Positions 39,243-47,901 of a DNA stretch of 62,874 nt are shown piece after piece. A model generated the notes under the pieces. It was not told the origin of the DNA. It saw only the letters and a list, made by a program, of their open reading frames with translations, and ran no database searches. The stretch is from Chloroflexota bacterium (GTDB taxonomy: Bacteria > Chloroflexota > Anaerolineae > J036 > Brachytrichaceae). The translations under genes were made by a program, and so were the position numbers. The stretch lies in the NCBI GenBank assembly GCA_030550095.1, contig JAUQQA010000011.1:1-62874 (forward strand), written 5' to 3'. Positions within the stretch are counted from its first letter, which is position 1, and each line of letters starts with the position of its first letter.

Positions 39243-39902
39243 ATGCGACGGTCGTTAACTCTCTCGCGTTTGTTCGGCGCGCGCCCGGTGCTCTACAGCG
39301 CTTCGAGCGCTACGGTTTCGGCGGCTTGCCTGCCGAGCACGCTTTCCGCCGAGCAGTTCCGTGCTGCGCTGAGCACGCCACATGGGTTGTTCTTCGCGCT
39401 GCTTGCGCCCGAGCGGCAAGATGAAAGTGTCGCCACCCTGCTCGAACAAATCGCGCACGGATATCGGCTAATTCCGCCAGACACCGACCGAAAGTTGGCG
39501 CTGCGTGCGGCGCTTCATTATGCAGGCATCGAGGCGTCCTTCGGCGGCGCGCTTGCGATTGGCGCTTTGGTGAACGACGCGGTGTACCTGCTGGGCGTAG
39601 GAGCAGTGCGCGCATTTCACGTTGACGAAAGCGGGCGTTTGCTCAGCTTACGCCTTGTGAGTGCTACCCAACAGACGTTTGCGCGCGGTGATGCGCTGGT
39701 GGTGCTGAGCGGACAGCTCGGCATGGTCTTCGACCCGTATGAGCTTGCGCTTGCGATCTACGCCCACGACGCAGAGGGAGGAGCGCGGCGTCTATTAGCG
39801 CTCGCTCAGCAGCGCAACGCAACGGGTGCGCTCATGGTGCTCAAGCCGGAGCATCGCCGCAGTGCGCTGCGCAGCCTGCAGGAGATGCTGCGACCTTCGT
39901 AA
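39243..39902 (+). CDS. Hypothetical protein, possibly a degenerate PP2C-like fold
   Basis: A 219-residue protein. The pattern GALAIGALVNDAVYLLGVGAVRAFHV, then ARGDALVVLSGQLGMV, then GGARRLLALAQQRNATGALMVLK follows the order of strands in PP2C phosphatases (NVGDSRAY, CSDGL, DNxTVVVV). All the expected metal-binding Asp residues are absent. Inference: a pseudo-phosphatase or a chance structural resemblance. It lies 10 nt after nagZ with GAGGGTG before its ATG. The longer in-frame upstream extension overlaps nagZ in another frame and is rejected. Confidence 0.55.
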   Translation: MRRSLTLSRLFGARPVLYSASSATVSAACLPSTLSAEQFRAALSTPHGLFFALLAPERQDESVATLLEQIAHGYRLIPPDTDRKLALRAALHYAGIEASFGGALAIGALVNDAVYLLGVGAVRAFHVDESGRLLSLRLVSATQQTFARGDALVVLSGQLGMVFDPYELALAIYAHDAEGGARRLLALAQQRNATGALMVLKPEHRRSALRSLQEMLRPS

Positions 39903-39912
39903 GACTGTCGCA

Positions 39913-39954
39913 CAAAAACGTTTTCACTTGCGCAAATGCGCTGCTGCCTATAGA
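39913..39954 (+). promoter_or_regulatory. LacI/CcpA-type operator and promoter of the sugar ABC importer
   Basis: CAAAAACGTTTTCA at 39913-39926 contains the palindrome AAAACGTTTT (39915-39924) and differs at two positions from the LacI/CcpA-type consensus TGAAAACGTTTTCA. A second inverted repeat, GCGCA-AA-TGCGC, lies at 39930-39941. TATAGA (39949-39954) is the likely -10. The ATG at 40008 has a GGAGG site (39995-39999). No lacI-type gene is in the window. Confidence 0.55.
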
Positions 39955-40007
39955 CTGGAGAGCACACGCTCAATCCCGAGAATCTTCCAGGCTTGGAGGA
40001 AAACAAC

Positions 40008-41345
40008 ATGAAATCCGAACGCAAACTTACTCGACGACAGGCTCTGAAGCTTTTCGGTGCAGGTGCTGCGAGCGCTGCGCTCGCGGCATGCGCTGCACCT
40101 GCTGCGCAGCCCGGTGGGCAACCAGCCCAACAACCCCAGCAGCCTGAGCAGCCCGCGCAGCAACCCAAGCGCCGGCTTGAGATCTTCTCTTGGTGGACCA
40201 ATGGCGGTGAGGCAGACGGCCTGAACGCCATGTACGAGGTCTTCCTGCAGAAGAACCCCGGCGTCGAGATCATCAACGCCACCGTTGCCGGCGGCGCAGG
40301 CACGAACGCCAAAGCGGTGTTGCAAACGCGGTTAGCTGGTGGTCAGCCGCCCGACAGTTGGCAAGTGCACGCCGGGCGCGAGACGCTCTCCTACGTCAAC
40401 GCAGGTCAGGTCGAGCCGCTCACGGAGTTCTTCACAGAGAAGGGCTTCGATAAGGTCATGCCGCAGTTCCTGCTCGACCAGCTCAAGATCAACGGTGAAA
40501 TTTGGACGGTGCCCGTGAACATCCACCGCTCGAACGTGCTTTGGTACAACCCCAAGGTGCTTGAAGAGGCAGGCATCGAGCCGAAGTTCCCCACGCTCGA
40601 CAGCCTGTTTGCTGCACTGGAGAAGCTAAAGGCGCAGGGCAAGGTGATCCCGATTGCGGTCGGCGGCAAAGACAAGTTCGAAGCGTCGCACACCTTCGAG
40701 AGCATTTTGCTCGCTGTGTTTGGGGTCGAGGACTACATCAAGCTGTGGGACGGCACCGACACGATGTGGAACGACCCGCGCGCAGCCGAGGCGCTGGGGC
40801 AGCTCAAGCGCCTGTTCAGCTATGCCAACAGCGACCGCGCGGCGCAAGGCTGGGCGGACGCGATGACCATGGTGCTTGAGGGCAAAGCTGCTATGACCAT
40901 CATGGGTGACTGGGCGCACGGCTTGGGCATCAGCAAGGGTGCGAAGGTCAATCAAGATTACGGCTGGATGCCCGCGCCTGGCAGCGACGCCTTCATGTGG
41001 CTGAGCGACAGTTTCTGTCTGGCGAAGGGCGCGCCGAACCCCAACGAGGCGCGCGCGTGGCTTGAGGTGTGCGGCTCGCGCGAAGGTCAGGATGCGTTTA
41101 ACCCCAAGAAGGGTTCCATCCCCGCGCGCACCGACCCAGACCTAAGCAAATATGACGACTACCTCAAGGCTGCAATTGCGGACTTCGCAAGCAAGCCGCT
41201 CGTGCCAAGCGCTGCCCACGGTGCGAGCACCACGAACGCCTATCAGGCGAAGTTCCACAACACCCTCGAAGTGTTCTCTAGCGACCTGGACGAAAAGTCC
41301 GCGCTGGAGAGCTTGAAGGAGGCCGTTGCAGACAACAACCGTTGA
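40008..41345 (+). CDS. Sugar ABC importer substrate-binding protein
   Basis: A 445-residue family 1 binding protein with a twin-Arg-like start (KLTRRQALKLFG) and lipobox SAALAACAAP, followed by a Gln/Pro-rich linker. The mature domain begins RRLEIFSWWTNGGEADG; the MTIMGDWAHGLG and NAYQAKFHN segments match glucose/oligosaccharide binders. It has a strong ribosome-binding site (GGAGG). First gene of a binding protein-permease-permease operon; as usual for this class, the ATPase is not encoded here. Confidence 0.9.
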   Translation: MKSERKLTRRQALKLFGAGAASAALAACAAPAAQPGGQPAQQPQQPEQPAQQPKRRLEIFSWWTNGGEADGLNAMYEVFLQKNPGVEIINATVAGGAGTNAKAVLQTRLAGGQPPDSWQVHAGRETLSYVNAGQVEPLTEFFTEKGFDKVMPQFLLDQLKINGEIWTVPVNIHRSNVLWYNPKVLEEAGIEPKFPTLDSLFAALEKLKAQGKVIPIAVGGKDKFEASHTFESILLAVFGVEDYIKLWDGTDTMWNDPRAAEALGQLKRLFSYANSDRAAQGWADAMTMVLEGKAAMTIMGDWAHGLGISKGAKVNQDYGWMPAPGSDAFMWLSDSFCLAKGAPNPNEARAWLEVCGSREGQDAFNPKKGSIPARTDPDLSKYDDYLKAAIADFASKPLVPSAAHGASTTNAYQAKFHNTLEVFSSDLDEKSALESLKEAVADNNR

Positions 41346-41369
41346 CGAGCGCCTAGACCGGCTCTCACA

Positions 41370-41408
41370 GGGTGCGGAGGTGTGCTTGCACGCGGCATCT
41401 CCGCACCC
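41370..41408 (+). other. Perfect 10-bp stem-loop between binding-protein and permease genes
   Basis: Arms GGGTGCGGAG (41370-41379) and CTCCGCACCC (41399-41408), with a 19-nt loop that can itself form a small GTGC/GCAC stem. No T-run follows. It has the same position relative to the binding-protein gene as the hairpin at 17734, which suggests a shared strategy for differential expression within the operon. Confidence 0.7.
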
Positions 41409-41435
41409 ATGCTCTCCTGTGGAACAAGAACGCTC

Positions 41436-42425
41436 ATGGCAATCGCTCGTCCTGCGCTTGCGGCTCCAGTAGTGCGTCGCCGTGTGCTGCACCGCGATCG
41501 CCTCATCGCTGTGTTCATGCTGTTGCCTTCGATCATTGCGATCGCGGTTTTCGTGTACGGCTTCATCGCCTACACCGCCTACGTCTCGATGTCCAACTAC
41601 ACCACAGCACGCATTGACCTGAGCTTTGTCGGGCTTGATCACTACGTGCGGCTGTTCGGCGAGCGCCGCTTTCAGGAGAACATCCGTAACCTCGTTGTGT
41701 TCACGCTGATGTTCCTCGCAGTGTGCTTGGTCTTCGGGCTGGTGCTGGCGCTGATGGTGGACGCGCGCGTGAAGGGAGAGTCGCTCTTTCGCTCGATCTA
41801 CCTGTTCCCGATGGCGATCTCCTTCATCGTGACGGGCGTGGCGTGGCGCTGGCTGTTCACGCCAGGCGATCTGGAGCCGACGGGGATCAACCTGCTGCTG
41901 GAGCGCATCGGCTTGGGCTTCCTCAAGGCGCGCTGGATCACGGACACGAGCGTCTGGCCCAACTTGGAGGTGCCGGGGTTGAAAGTGCGCCTGATGGTGC
42001 CGCTGGCGATCGTCCCCGTGGTGATCGCAGCGGTGTGGCAGATGTCGGGCTTTGCCATGGCGATGTTCCTCGCTGGGCTGCGCAGCATCCCCGAGGAGAT
42101 CAAAGAGGCGGCGCGCGTGGACGGTTGCTCGGAGTGGCAGCTGTTGCGCTACATCGTCCTGCCGATGCTGCGCCCAGTCACACTGAGCGCGATCGTCGTC
42201 CTCACGCACGTCTCGTTGAAAACCTTCGACCTCATCATGACCATGACCGGTGGCGGTCCGGGAAACAAGACGGAGCTACCGAGCTTGTACATGTATGAGC
42301 TGCGCTTCAGCCAATTCAACACCGCGCAAGCGGCGGCAGTCGCTATGATTTTGCTGATCTTGGTGAGCTTGCTCACGGTGCCCTATCTGCTTTATAACCG
42401 ACGCGCCCAAAGCGTGGAGCAATGA
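41436..42425 (+). CDS. Sugar ABC importer permease (MalF-like)
   Basis: A 329-residue integral membrane protein with six main hydrophobic segments. The EAA loop reads [28 protein letters not shown], which contacts the ATPase. The start ATG at 41436 gives the usual N-terminus; upstream in-frame codons run into the hairpin. It overlaps the next permease (ATGA). Confidence 0.92.
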   Translation: MAIARPALAAPVVRRRVLHRDRLIAVFMLLPSIIAIAVFVYGFIAYTAYVSMSNYTTARIDLSFVGLDHYVRLFGERRFQENIRNLVVFTLMFLAVCLVFGLVLALMVDARVKGESLFRSIYLFPMAISFIVTGVAWRWLFTPGDLEPTGINLLLERIGLGFLKARWITDTSVWPNLEVPGLKVRLMVPLAIVPVVIAAVWQMSGFAMAMFLAGLRSIPEEIKEAARVDGCSEWQLLRYIVLPMLRPVTLSAIVVLTHVSLKTFDLIMTMTGGGPGNKTELPSLYMYELRFSQFNTAQAAAVAMILLILVSLLTVPYLLYNRRAQSVEQ

Positions 42426-43306
42426 GTGCGATTTCCCCCGCAGCCCACCCTGTGCACGGCAAGCCGTTGCGGCAACGTCTCAGTCGCGCGCTGCTGTATG
42501 CGGTGATGATCGCGTTGGCGTTGTGGTTCTTGCTCCCCGTGTACTTGTTGCTCATCACTGCATTCAAGGACTTCAGCGAGGTGAGCCTCAGCCGCATGTG
42601 GGATTTGCCGACGCGCCTGAGCTTGGAGAGCTTCGACCGCGCGTGGAACGGCGGGCAAGGCACGACGGGCATGCGGGGCAGCTTCTTGAACAGCGTGCTC
42701 GTTGTTGTGCCTGCGACCGTTATCTCATGCTTGCTTGGCTCGATGAACGGCTATGTGCTCTCCAAGTGGAAGTTCCGCGGCAGCGAGACGCTCTTCACGC
42801 TGATCCTGTTCGGGATGTTCATCCCCTACCAGAGCATTCTCGTGCCGCTCGTGATGGTGCTTTCTGCCATCGGGCTCTACGCCTCGTTGCCAGGGTTGAT
42901 CCTGACGCACGTGGTGTACGGCATCCCGATCACCACGCTGATCTTCCGCAACTACTACGCCAACGTGCCCACAGAGCTGGTCGAGGCAGGGCAAATTGAC
43001 GGCGCAGGTTTCTTCAGCATTTACCGCCGCATTTTGTTGCCACTTTCAGCGCCGGGGTTTGTCGTGGTGGCAATTTGGCAGTTCACCTCGATCTGGAACG
43101 AGTTCCTATTTGGGCTCATCATCACGAATGACCCGCGCTTGCGCCCGGTGACGGTTGCCTTGCAGAACATGTCGGGCAGCCAGTTCACCCAATGGAACGT
43201 GCAGATGGCAGGTGCGCTCATCGTCGCTGTGCCAACGCTTTTGGTGTACATCTTCCTCGGGCGCTACTTCTTGCGCGGCTTGCTAGCAGGTAGTTTAAAA
43301 GGCTGA
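42422..43306 (+). CDS. Sugar ABC importer permease (MalG-like)
   Basis: A 294-residue integral membrane protein with six hydrophobic segments. The EAA loop reads [25 protein letters not shown]. It pairs with the preceding permease, whose stop overlaps its start by 4 nt. A 6-bp hairpin (GCCTGC/GCAGGC, 43310-43327) follows the stop and may end the operon. Confidence 0.92.
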   Translation: MSAISPAAHPVHGKPLRQRLSRALLYAVMIALALWFLLPVYLLLITAFKDFSEVSLSRMWDLPTRLSLESFDRAWNGGQGTTGMRGSFLNSVLVVVPATVISCLLGSMNGYVLSKWKFRGSETLFTLILFGMFIPYQSILVPLVMVLSAIGLYASLPGLILTHVVYGIPITTLIFRNYYANVPTELVEAGQIDGAGFFSIYRRILLPLSAPGFVVVAIWQFTSIWNEFLFGLIITNDPRLRPVTVALQNMSGSQFTQWNVQMAGALIVAVPTLLVYIFLGRYFLRGLLAGSLKG

Positions 43307-43309
43307 CGC

Positions 43310-43327
43310 GCCTGCATGCGAGCAGGC
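43310..43327 (+). terminator. Weak stem-loop after the sugar importer operon
   Basis: GCCTGC and GCAGGC arms with a 6-nt loop directly after the permease stop. There is no T-run, so termination is doubtful. The remaining bases up to 43456 show no further recognisable element. Confidence 0.35.
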
Positions 43328-43456
43328 CTTCGGCGAGTGCGCGGTCTCCCCATCGTTAGCTAAGTCCATCTCAGTGTTGCAACGCGGGCTGCTACATTGG
43401 CAAGTTCGTAGCTCGGTCTCGCTCAGCAACGCTTGAGCAAGCGGAGCACCTTCGCC

Positions 43457-43462
43457 TACAAT
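43457..43462 (+). promoter_or_regulatory. -10 element of leaderless-type promoter (PDZ/S41-fold lipoprotein)
   Basis: TACAAT with 5 nt to the GTG at 43468, 8 nt to the GTG at 43471 and 17 nt to an in-frame ATG at 43480. Spacing elsewhere in the window favours 43468 or 43471. Confidence 0.5.
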
Positions 43463-43467
43463 CCATC

Positions 43468-44736
43468 GTGGTGCGTGTGATGAGAACGCGGGCGGTCCTT
43501 GTTTTGACGGTGCTGGTGTTCTTGCTCAGCGGCTGCACAGGTGCTGCGCTGCAAGAGCGGTTTTTGCGTCTGCGTGCGACGCCAGCACCTAGTTATGAGG
43601 ATGTGGCGCCGCGTGTGGTTGCGCAACTGCGCGACTTTGATACCGCTGTGGCGCGGCTTCGGGAGCTTTATCGAAATCCTGCTGCGCTCGACGCAGCATG
43701 GGAGCGCAAAGTTGCTGAGGCTCGTCTGGCGATTGCGCGTAGTGACGGGGGGTCATTACAGCCTTTAGTGGACAGCTTGAGCGCGATCCTCGAGGCACTT
43801 GGTGATGAAGAGGTGCGGCTGATGCCGCCTGCTTTGCTGCAAGGCACGATGCCGCGCTATGGTGGGATCGGCGTGTTGGTGGATCTCCCGCGCCCCGGCA
43901 AGGATCGCATCTTGGTGCTCAGCGTGTATCCGGGCTCCCCTGCAGAGCGCGCAGGGATTCAGCCCCATGACGCCATTATCGCTGTTGAAGGTGAGCCAGT
44001 CACTTTTGAGCAGCGCGATGAAGTGATTCAACGCCTGCGCGGCAACCCAGGCACGCGTGTGGCGATCACAGTGCGCCGCCCTGGGCAAGCCACGCGTGAG
44101 GTGCAACTCACGCGCGAGCTGATCGAGATGACAGACGCCACCGTGTATCGCCGCATAGCTAACACGGACGTAGCTTATCTGTTGCCTGCCCCTTCGCAGC
44201 CTCGACGCGCGGATGAGGAGCTTGCGGCGGCGCTGCGCGCGCTAAACGCAGATGTGCCGCTCGGCGGCTTGATTCTTGATCTGCGCGTGGCGCGCGGCGA
44301 CGATCTGCCCCTCGAAGCAATGTTGCGCCTGTTTGCTAATGGTCAAGTGGGGTGGGTGAAACGGCGTGAGACGCTTGAGCCTCTTGAGGTGCAGGGAATC
44401 GCTGTCGCTGGCTCGCAGGAGCTGCCGCTGGTGATCTTGGTCAGCGAGCTCACGAGCGGCCCTGCCGTTGTGTTCGCAGGGCTGTTGCAGGCATTAGGGC
44501 GCGCTTACGTGGTGGGAACGCCGACGGAAGCGCCGATGCCCTACGTTGAGGAGATAACCTTGCCCGCCTCGAAGATACGGCTCTCCATCCCTGCGGGTGA
44601 ATACCTAGACTTCTATCGCCGCGGCTGGCGTGAAGGCGTCCTCCCAAACCCGCGCTCGGATCAGGCATGGGAGTCGTTCACGCCGGATAACGATCCACAC
44701 CTTCGCCTCGCGCTCGAGCTGCTCGGCGTTCGATGA
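43468..44736 (+). CDS. PDZ-containing S41-fold lipoprotein lacking catalytic residues
   Basis: A 422-residue lipoprotein (lipobox FLLSGC). A PDZ domain (about residues 130-200: GGIGVLVDL, VYPGSPAERAGIQPHDAIIAVEGEPV) is followed by an S41 core. Where active members have a Ser-Ala-x-Glu motif this protein has LTSGPAVVFAGLLQALGRA, and where they have GKG it reads TPTEAPM. Both members of the Ser-Lys dyad are therefore missing. Inference: a non-catalytic chaperone or binding protein. Note the paralog at 29626, which keeps Ser but not Lys. It ends 3 nt before a convergent gene. Confidence 0.78.
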   Translation: MVRVMRTRAVLVLTVLVFLLSGCTGAALQERFLRLRATPAPSYEDVAPRVVAQLRDFDTAVARLRELYRNPAALDAAWERKVAEARLAIARSDGGSLQPLVDSLSAILEALGDEEVRLMPPALLQGTMPRYGGIGVLVDLPRPGKDRILVLSVYPGSPAERAGIQPHDAIIAVEGEPVTFEQRDEVIQRLRGNPGTRVAITVRRPGQATREVQLTRELIEMTDATVYRRIANTDVAYLLPAPSQPRRADEELAAALRALNADVPLGGLILDLRVARGDDLPLEAMLRLFANGQVGWVKRRETLEPLEVQGIAVAGSQELPLVILVSELTSGPAVVFAGLLQALGRAYVVGTPTEAPMPYVEEITLPASKIRLSIPAGEYLDFYRRGWREGVLPNPRSDQAWESFTPDNDPHLRLALELLGVR

Positions 44737-44739
44737 GCC

Positions 44740-45372
44740 TCACAGGCGCGGCGCGACGCCCACATGCGCGCACAGCGCGCGATACCCCTCCACGCCGAGC
44801 GCAAGCGCGACCTCCTCTGCATACACTTGAAAGATCGGTTGCGCTACTGCGCACGCTTCGCGACAATCACCACCGCGCGCGAAGAGGTCGTTCTCGTCGT
44901 CGAGCGTGAGCCGTGGGTAGGGGAGGCGCTCGCCGTTGGCGTCCGTGTGCTCATCTACAAGCGGATACAGGCAGCAGTAAAACGGCTTGAGCGACCACGG
45001 TGGCAAACCGTTCGCCACCGAGGCAACTTGGATCGCGCATAACCGATCCTCTGGGCGCAAGAAGATGCACGTGGTCTTCAAGGGATCGTCGAGGTCGGGC
45101 ACAGTGGTCGTGCCGGTGTAGCGCCCTGAGGGAAAGCCCGGGTCGTCGTCGTGCAGCTCAGCGAACCACGTTTGCGGATCGCGGCGCTCGGCGGGCAAGA
45201 ACGGCTGGATAAGCGCTGCGTGTGCCAGGATGCGCTGCGCTTGGTCCCAATCCACCCAAACGCCATCCGCGCAACACGCAGCGCGACACGCGCTCAGCCG
45301 ACAGCGCTGGATTGGCGCTTGCTGCAAGAGTTTGTCGTCAATTGCATAGCCGTTGATGATGAGCGCGCTCAT
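44740..45372 (-). CDS. DUF3109/YkgJ-like cysteine-cluster protein
   Basis: A 210-residue protein with a conserved cysteine pattern: RCRLSACRAACC near the N-terminus, a TTCIFL segment, then KPFYCCLYPL and GGDCREAC. This fits the DUF3109 family, whose Cys cluster probably binds metal or an Fe-S cluster; function unknown. The start overlaps the stop of the YtxH-like gene (ATGA). Confidence 0.75.
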   Translation of the reverse strand: MSALIINGYAIDDKLLQQAPIQRCRLSACRAACCADGVWVDWDQAQRILAHAALIQPFLPAERRDPQTWFAELHDDDPGFPSGRYTGTTTVPDLDDPLKTTCIFLRPEDRLCAIQVASVANGLPPWSLKPFYCCLYPLVDEHTDANGERLPYPRLTLDDENDLFARGGDCREACAVAQPIFQVYAEEVALALGVEGYRALCAHVGVAPRL

Positions 45373-45572
45373 CGCCGCAGCTCAGCAAGTTCTGCCTCAA
45401 GGTCGCGGCGTCGTTGCTCGGCAGCCTTGCGCGTTTCGACGAGGATCGTGTGCCACTCGTCCTGGATCGCAGCTCGCAGCGCAGCGCCCGATTGTGGTGC
45501 AAAGAGCAACCCGATTGCGCCGCCCAGCACGGCGCCCACCGCAAAGCCGCCCAGGAAGTTCAGCCAACGCAT
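45369..45572 (-). CDS. Small YtxH-like membrane protein
   Basis: A 67-residue protein. The first 25 residues form a glycine-rich membrane segment (LGGFAVGAVLGGAIGLLFAPQSG), followed by a charged helix. This is the YtxH (gas vesicle protein-like) pattern, seen in small envelope-stress proteins. The start ATG at 45572 is set by GATAAT, 6 nt upstream. It is coupled to the DUF3109 gene. Confidence 0.75.
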   Translation of the reverse strand: MRWLNFLGGFAVGAVLGGAIGLLFAPQSGAALRAAIQDEWHTILVETRKAAEQRRRDLEAELAELRR

Positions 45573-45578
45573 AAACGC

Positions 45579-45584
45579 ATTATC
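45579..45584 (-). promoter_or_regulatory. -10 element (GATAAT) embedded in the moaD stop codon
   Basis: GATAAT on the minus strand contains the TAA stop of moaD and sits 6 nt before the YtxH-like ATG. It combines a stop-codon/-10 overlap with leaderless spacing. Confidence 0.5.
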
Positions 45585-45858
45585 CACCGCCCACGGGCGG
45601 GAAAATGTCAATCGTATCGCTCGGGCGGATCACAGTGTCGTGTCCGTCGGCGTAGTGCACGTCGCGCCCGTTGACGAAGAAGTGAATGTGACCGTAGAGC
45701 TTGCCGTTCTCGTCCACCAGTTGTGGACGCAGCACAGGATAGTGCTCTAGCAATACACGGAGCACTTCGCCAGCGGTGGTCTCACCCTCAATCGGCAGCT
45801 TGACCGTTTTTTGCCCCACTGCTGCGCGCAGCATGGCGAACAGGTTGACTTCTATCAT
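45580..45858 (-). CDS. moaD: MoaD/ThiS-family sulfur carrier protein
   Basis: A 92-residue ubiquitin-fold sulfur carrier. MIEVNLFAMLRAAVGQK at the start, the FVNGRDVHYADGHDTVI loop and the C-terminal PPVGGG, whose terminal Gly-Gly is thiocarboxylated, are the family marks. It probably supplies sulfur to molybdopterin synthase; the adjacent moeA genes support this over a thiamine role. GAGGAG lies before the ATG. Confidence 0.88.
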   Translation of the reverse strand: MIEVNLFAMLRAAVGQKTVKLPIEGETTAGEVLRVLLEHYPVLRPQLVDENGKLYGHIHFFVNGRDVHYADGHDTVIRPSDTIDIFPPVGGG

Positions 45859-45932
45859 GGCGCTCCTCTTCTCGTCGTGGGTTGGATCTTGCGTTAATTG
45901 TGCACAAACTTCGCTGCGCGGGGAGGCGCGCT

Positions 45933-47894
45933 TTAAGGTTGGACAAGGCGCTGAGTGCCCATCGCGCGCACCTCGTAGCCAGGCAGAGAAGCGGCTTGTG
46001 CGCGAAAAGCGGGATCGTCGAGCACAGCGAACAGGGGCGCAAGCAGCGCTGAATCCACAAACGCGCGCGGGATTGCGAGATCGTAGCGCTCTTGGAAGAG
46101 CGGCACGAAGTCTAGCCCCAGCGCTTGCGCTGCTGCGGGAATGCCCAGCCCGCAATCAGCGCGCCCCGAAGCCACCGCGGCTGCAACCGCGAGGTGCGTG
46201 TACTCCTCGCGCTCATAGCCTTGGATGTGTGCTGGGTCGAGGTTGCGCTGTTGGAGTGCGTAGTCGAGCAGGATGCGCGTGCCGGAGCCGCGTTGCCGAT
46301 TGACGAAGCGCACATCGGGGCGCAGCAAGTCTTCCAAGCTCAAAATGCGCTTGGGGTTGCCTGGCGCCACCATCAGCCCTTGCTCGCGGTGTGCGAGCGT
46401 CACCAGCACAATCGCCTCGCCAGGAAGATAGCGGCGCACGTACGCCACGTTGTACTCGCCGCTTTCGGGGTCGAGCAGGTGACAGCCTGCGAGGTGCGCG
46501 TGGCGCTGCTTGAGCGCTATCAGCCCTCCAATGCTGCCGACGTTCGCCGAGGAGAGGCGTCGGTCATGACGCGCGAGGTGTTGCGCGAGCACGTCGAGCA
46601 GCACGTCGTGCGAGCCGATCGCCACAAGCGTGCGCTCGAGTTCGTGCAGCGGCGTGTAGAGCTGCACGGTCACTTCGGCGTCGGCGTCGTAGCCCTGCAA
46701 GCCGCGCGGCACAACGAGAATGCCGTCTGCGCGCACCAGCGAGGTGATCACCCCGGCGCCGCGCGAGAGCGGCGCAGCAACCCAGCGTTCGCCCACTTTC
46801 CCCACCATGACGCGCACGTAGTCATCGTCGCCTGCAGGCGAGGCGAGCTTGCGCGTGAGGTGTGCCTTGATCGTGCTCGGTGCTGGTGCGCCAAGACCGA
46901 GCCAACGCGCCAGCAGCGGTTGTACGAAGATCTCGCCCGTGAGCGCAGCGGAGACAGGATAGCCCGGCACGCCGATAATCGGCACTGCGCGCTCGTCCAC
47001 ATGCAACATGCCGAGAATGACGGGGTGCCCAGGGCGAACGGCGATGCCGTGCACTAGCAACGTCCCTAGGCGCTGCACCACACGCGCGGAGTAATCTTCG
47101 CTCCCAGCAGAAGAGCCGGCATTAAGCAACACGAGGTCATGACCGCGCGCTGCCTCGCGCACGCGCGCTGTGATCTGCTCAAGGTCATCGGGCGTGATCG
47201 GAAAGCGCGTCGGCTCGCCGCCCCATGCTTTGACTTGTGCAGCCAGCACAATCGAGTTGAACTCGATGATGTCGCCTCGCTTAGGGGGCTGACCGATCGG
47301 CACGAGTTCGCTGCCGGTGGGCAGGATCGCAACGCGCGGCTTGCGCGCGACGGGCACGTGTGTATGCCCACACGCGGCAATCGCGCCGAGATCAGCCGGG
47401 CGCAGCACGTGACCTGCGGGGAGCACCAGCTCTGTCGCCACGATGTCCTCGCCCATGGGGCGCACGGCTTGCCAAGGGCGCGCGGCTGCGCGGATGCGAA
47501 TGGCGTATGGGCGACGCGGATCAGGCGCCGGGTTGCCTGCGCTGTCTAGCGGCTCAGTGTTTTCGATCGCGATAACCGCGTCTGCCCAATCGGGCAGGGG
47601 GTCGCCTGTGTCCACCCACACGACTTGCTCGCCGACGCGCAGCACAAGCGGCGTGGTGGGTCCGGCGCCTTCGGTCTCGGCGGCGCGCACGGCGAACCCA
47701 TCCATCGCCGAGGCGTGATAGTGCGGCGAAGAGAGGCGCGCCCAGATCGGCTCTGCGAGCACGCGCCCAACCGCGTTTTCGTCCAACGGGAGATGCTCCA
47801 CGCCGAGCACGCCGCTCAGGCCTGCCTCAGCCAGCGCAGTGTCGAAACGGCGCTTGGCTTCGTCGAGAGGGATGTCGTGCAGATACACGCTCAT
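45933..47894 (-). CDS. MoeA fused to a C-terminal periplasmic-binding-protein-like domain
   Basis: A 653-residue fusion. Residues 1 to about 410 form a MoeA molybdopterin molybdenumtransferase (SPHYHASAMDGFAVRA; LLNAGSSAGSEDY; VHGIAVRPGHPVILG; IIGVPGYPVSAALTG). Residues from about 420 are a type 2 periplasmic-binding-like domain (ALKQRHAHLAGCHLLDPESG; RFVNRQRGSGTRILLDYAL; ADCGLGIPAAAQALGLDFVPL). There is no signal peptide, so this domain works in the cytosol, perhaps sensing molybdate/tungstate or cofactor. The architecture is known from archaea and some bacteria. It lies 7 nt after the other moeA. Confidence 0.9.
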   Translation of the reverse strand: MSVYLHDIPLDEAKRRFDTALAEAGLSGVLGVEHLPLDENAVGRVLAEPIWARLSSPHYHASAMDGFAVRAAETEGAGPTTPLVLRVGEQVVWVDTGDPLPDWADAVIAIENTEPLDSAGNPAPDPRRPYAIRIRAAARPWQAVRPMGEDIVATELVLPAGHVLRPADLGAIAACGHTHVPVARKPRVAILPTGSELVPIGQPPKRGDIIEFNSIVLAAQVKAWGGEPTRFPITPDDLEQITARVREAARGHDLVLLNAGSSAGSEDYSARVVQRLGTLLVHGIAVRPGHPVILGMLHVDERAVPIIGVPGYPVSAALTGEIFVQPLLARWLGLGAPAPSTIKAHLTRKLASPAGDDDYVRVMVGKVGERWVAAPLSRGAGVITSLVRADGILVVPRGLQGYDADAEVTVQLYTPLHELERTLVAIGSHDVLLDVLAQHLARHDRRLSSANVGSIGGLIALKQRHAHLAGCHLLDPESGEYNVAYVRRYLPGEAIVLVTLAHREQGLMVAPGNPKRILSLEDLLRPDVRFVNRQRGSGTRILLDYALQQRNLDPAHIQGYEREEYTHLAVAAAVASGRADCGLGIPAAAQALGLDFVPLFQERYDLAIPRAFVDSALLAPLFAVLDDPAFRAQAASLPGYEVRAMGTQRLVQP

Positions 47895-47901
47895 CGCAGC
47901 T

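Noticed and set aside
43392-43397. TACATT in the gap after the sugar importer
   Set aside because: It is about 70 nt before any start codon, and a better TACAAT box at leaderless spacing lies at 43457.
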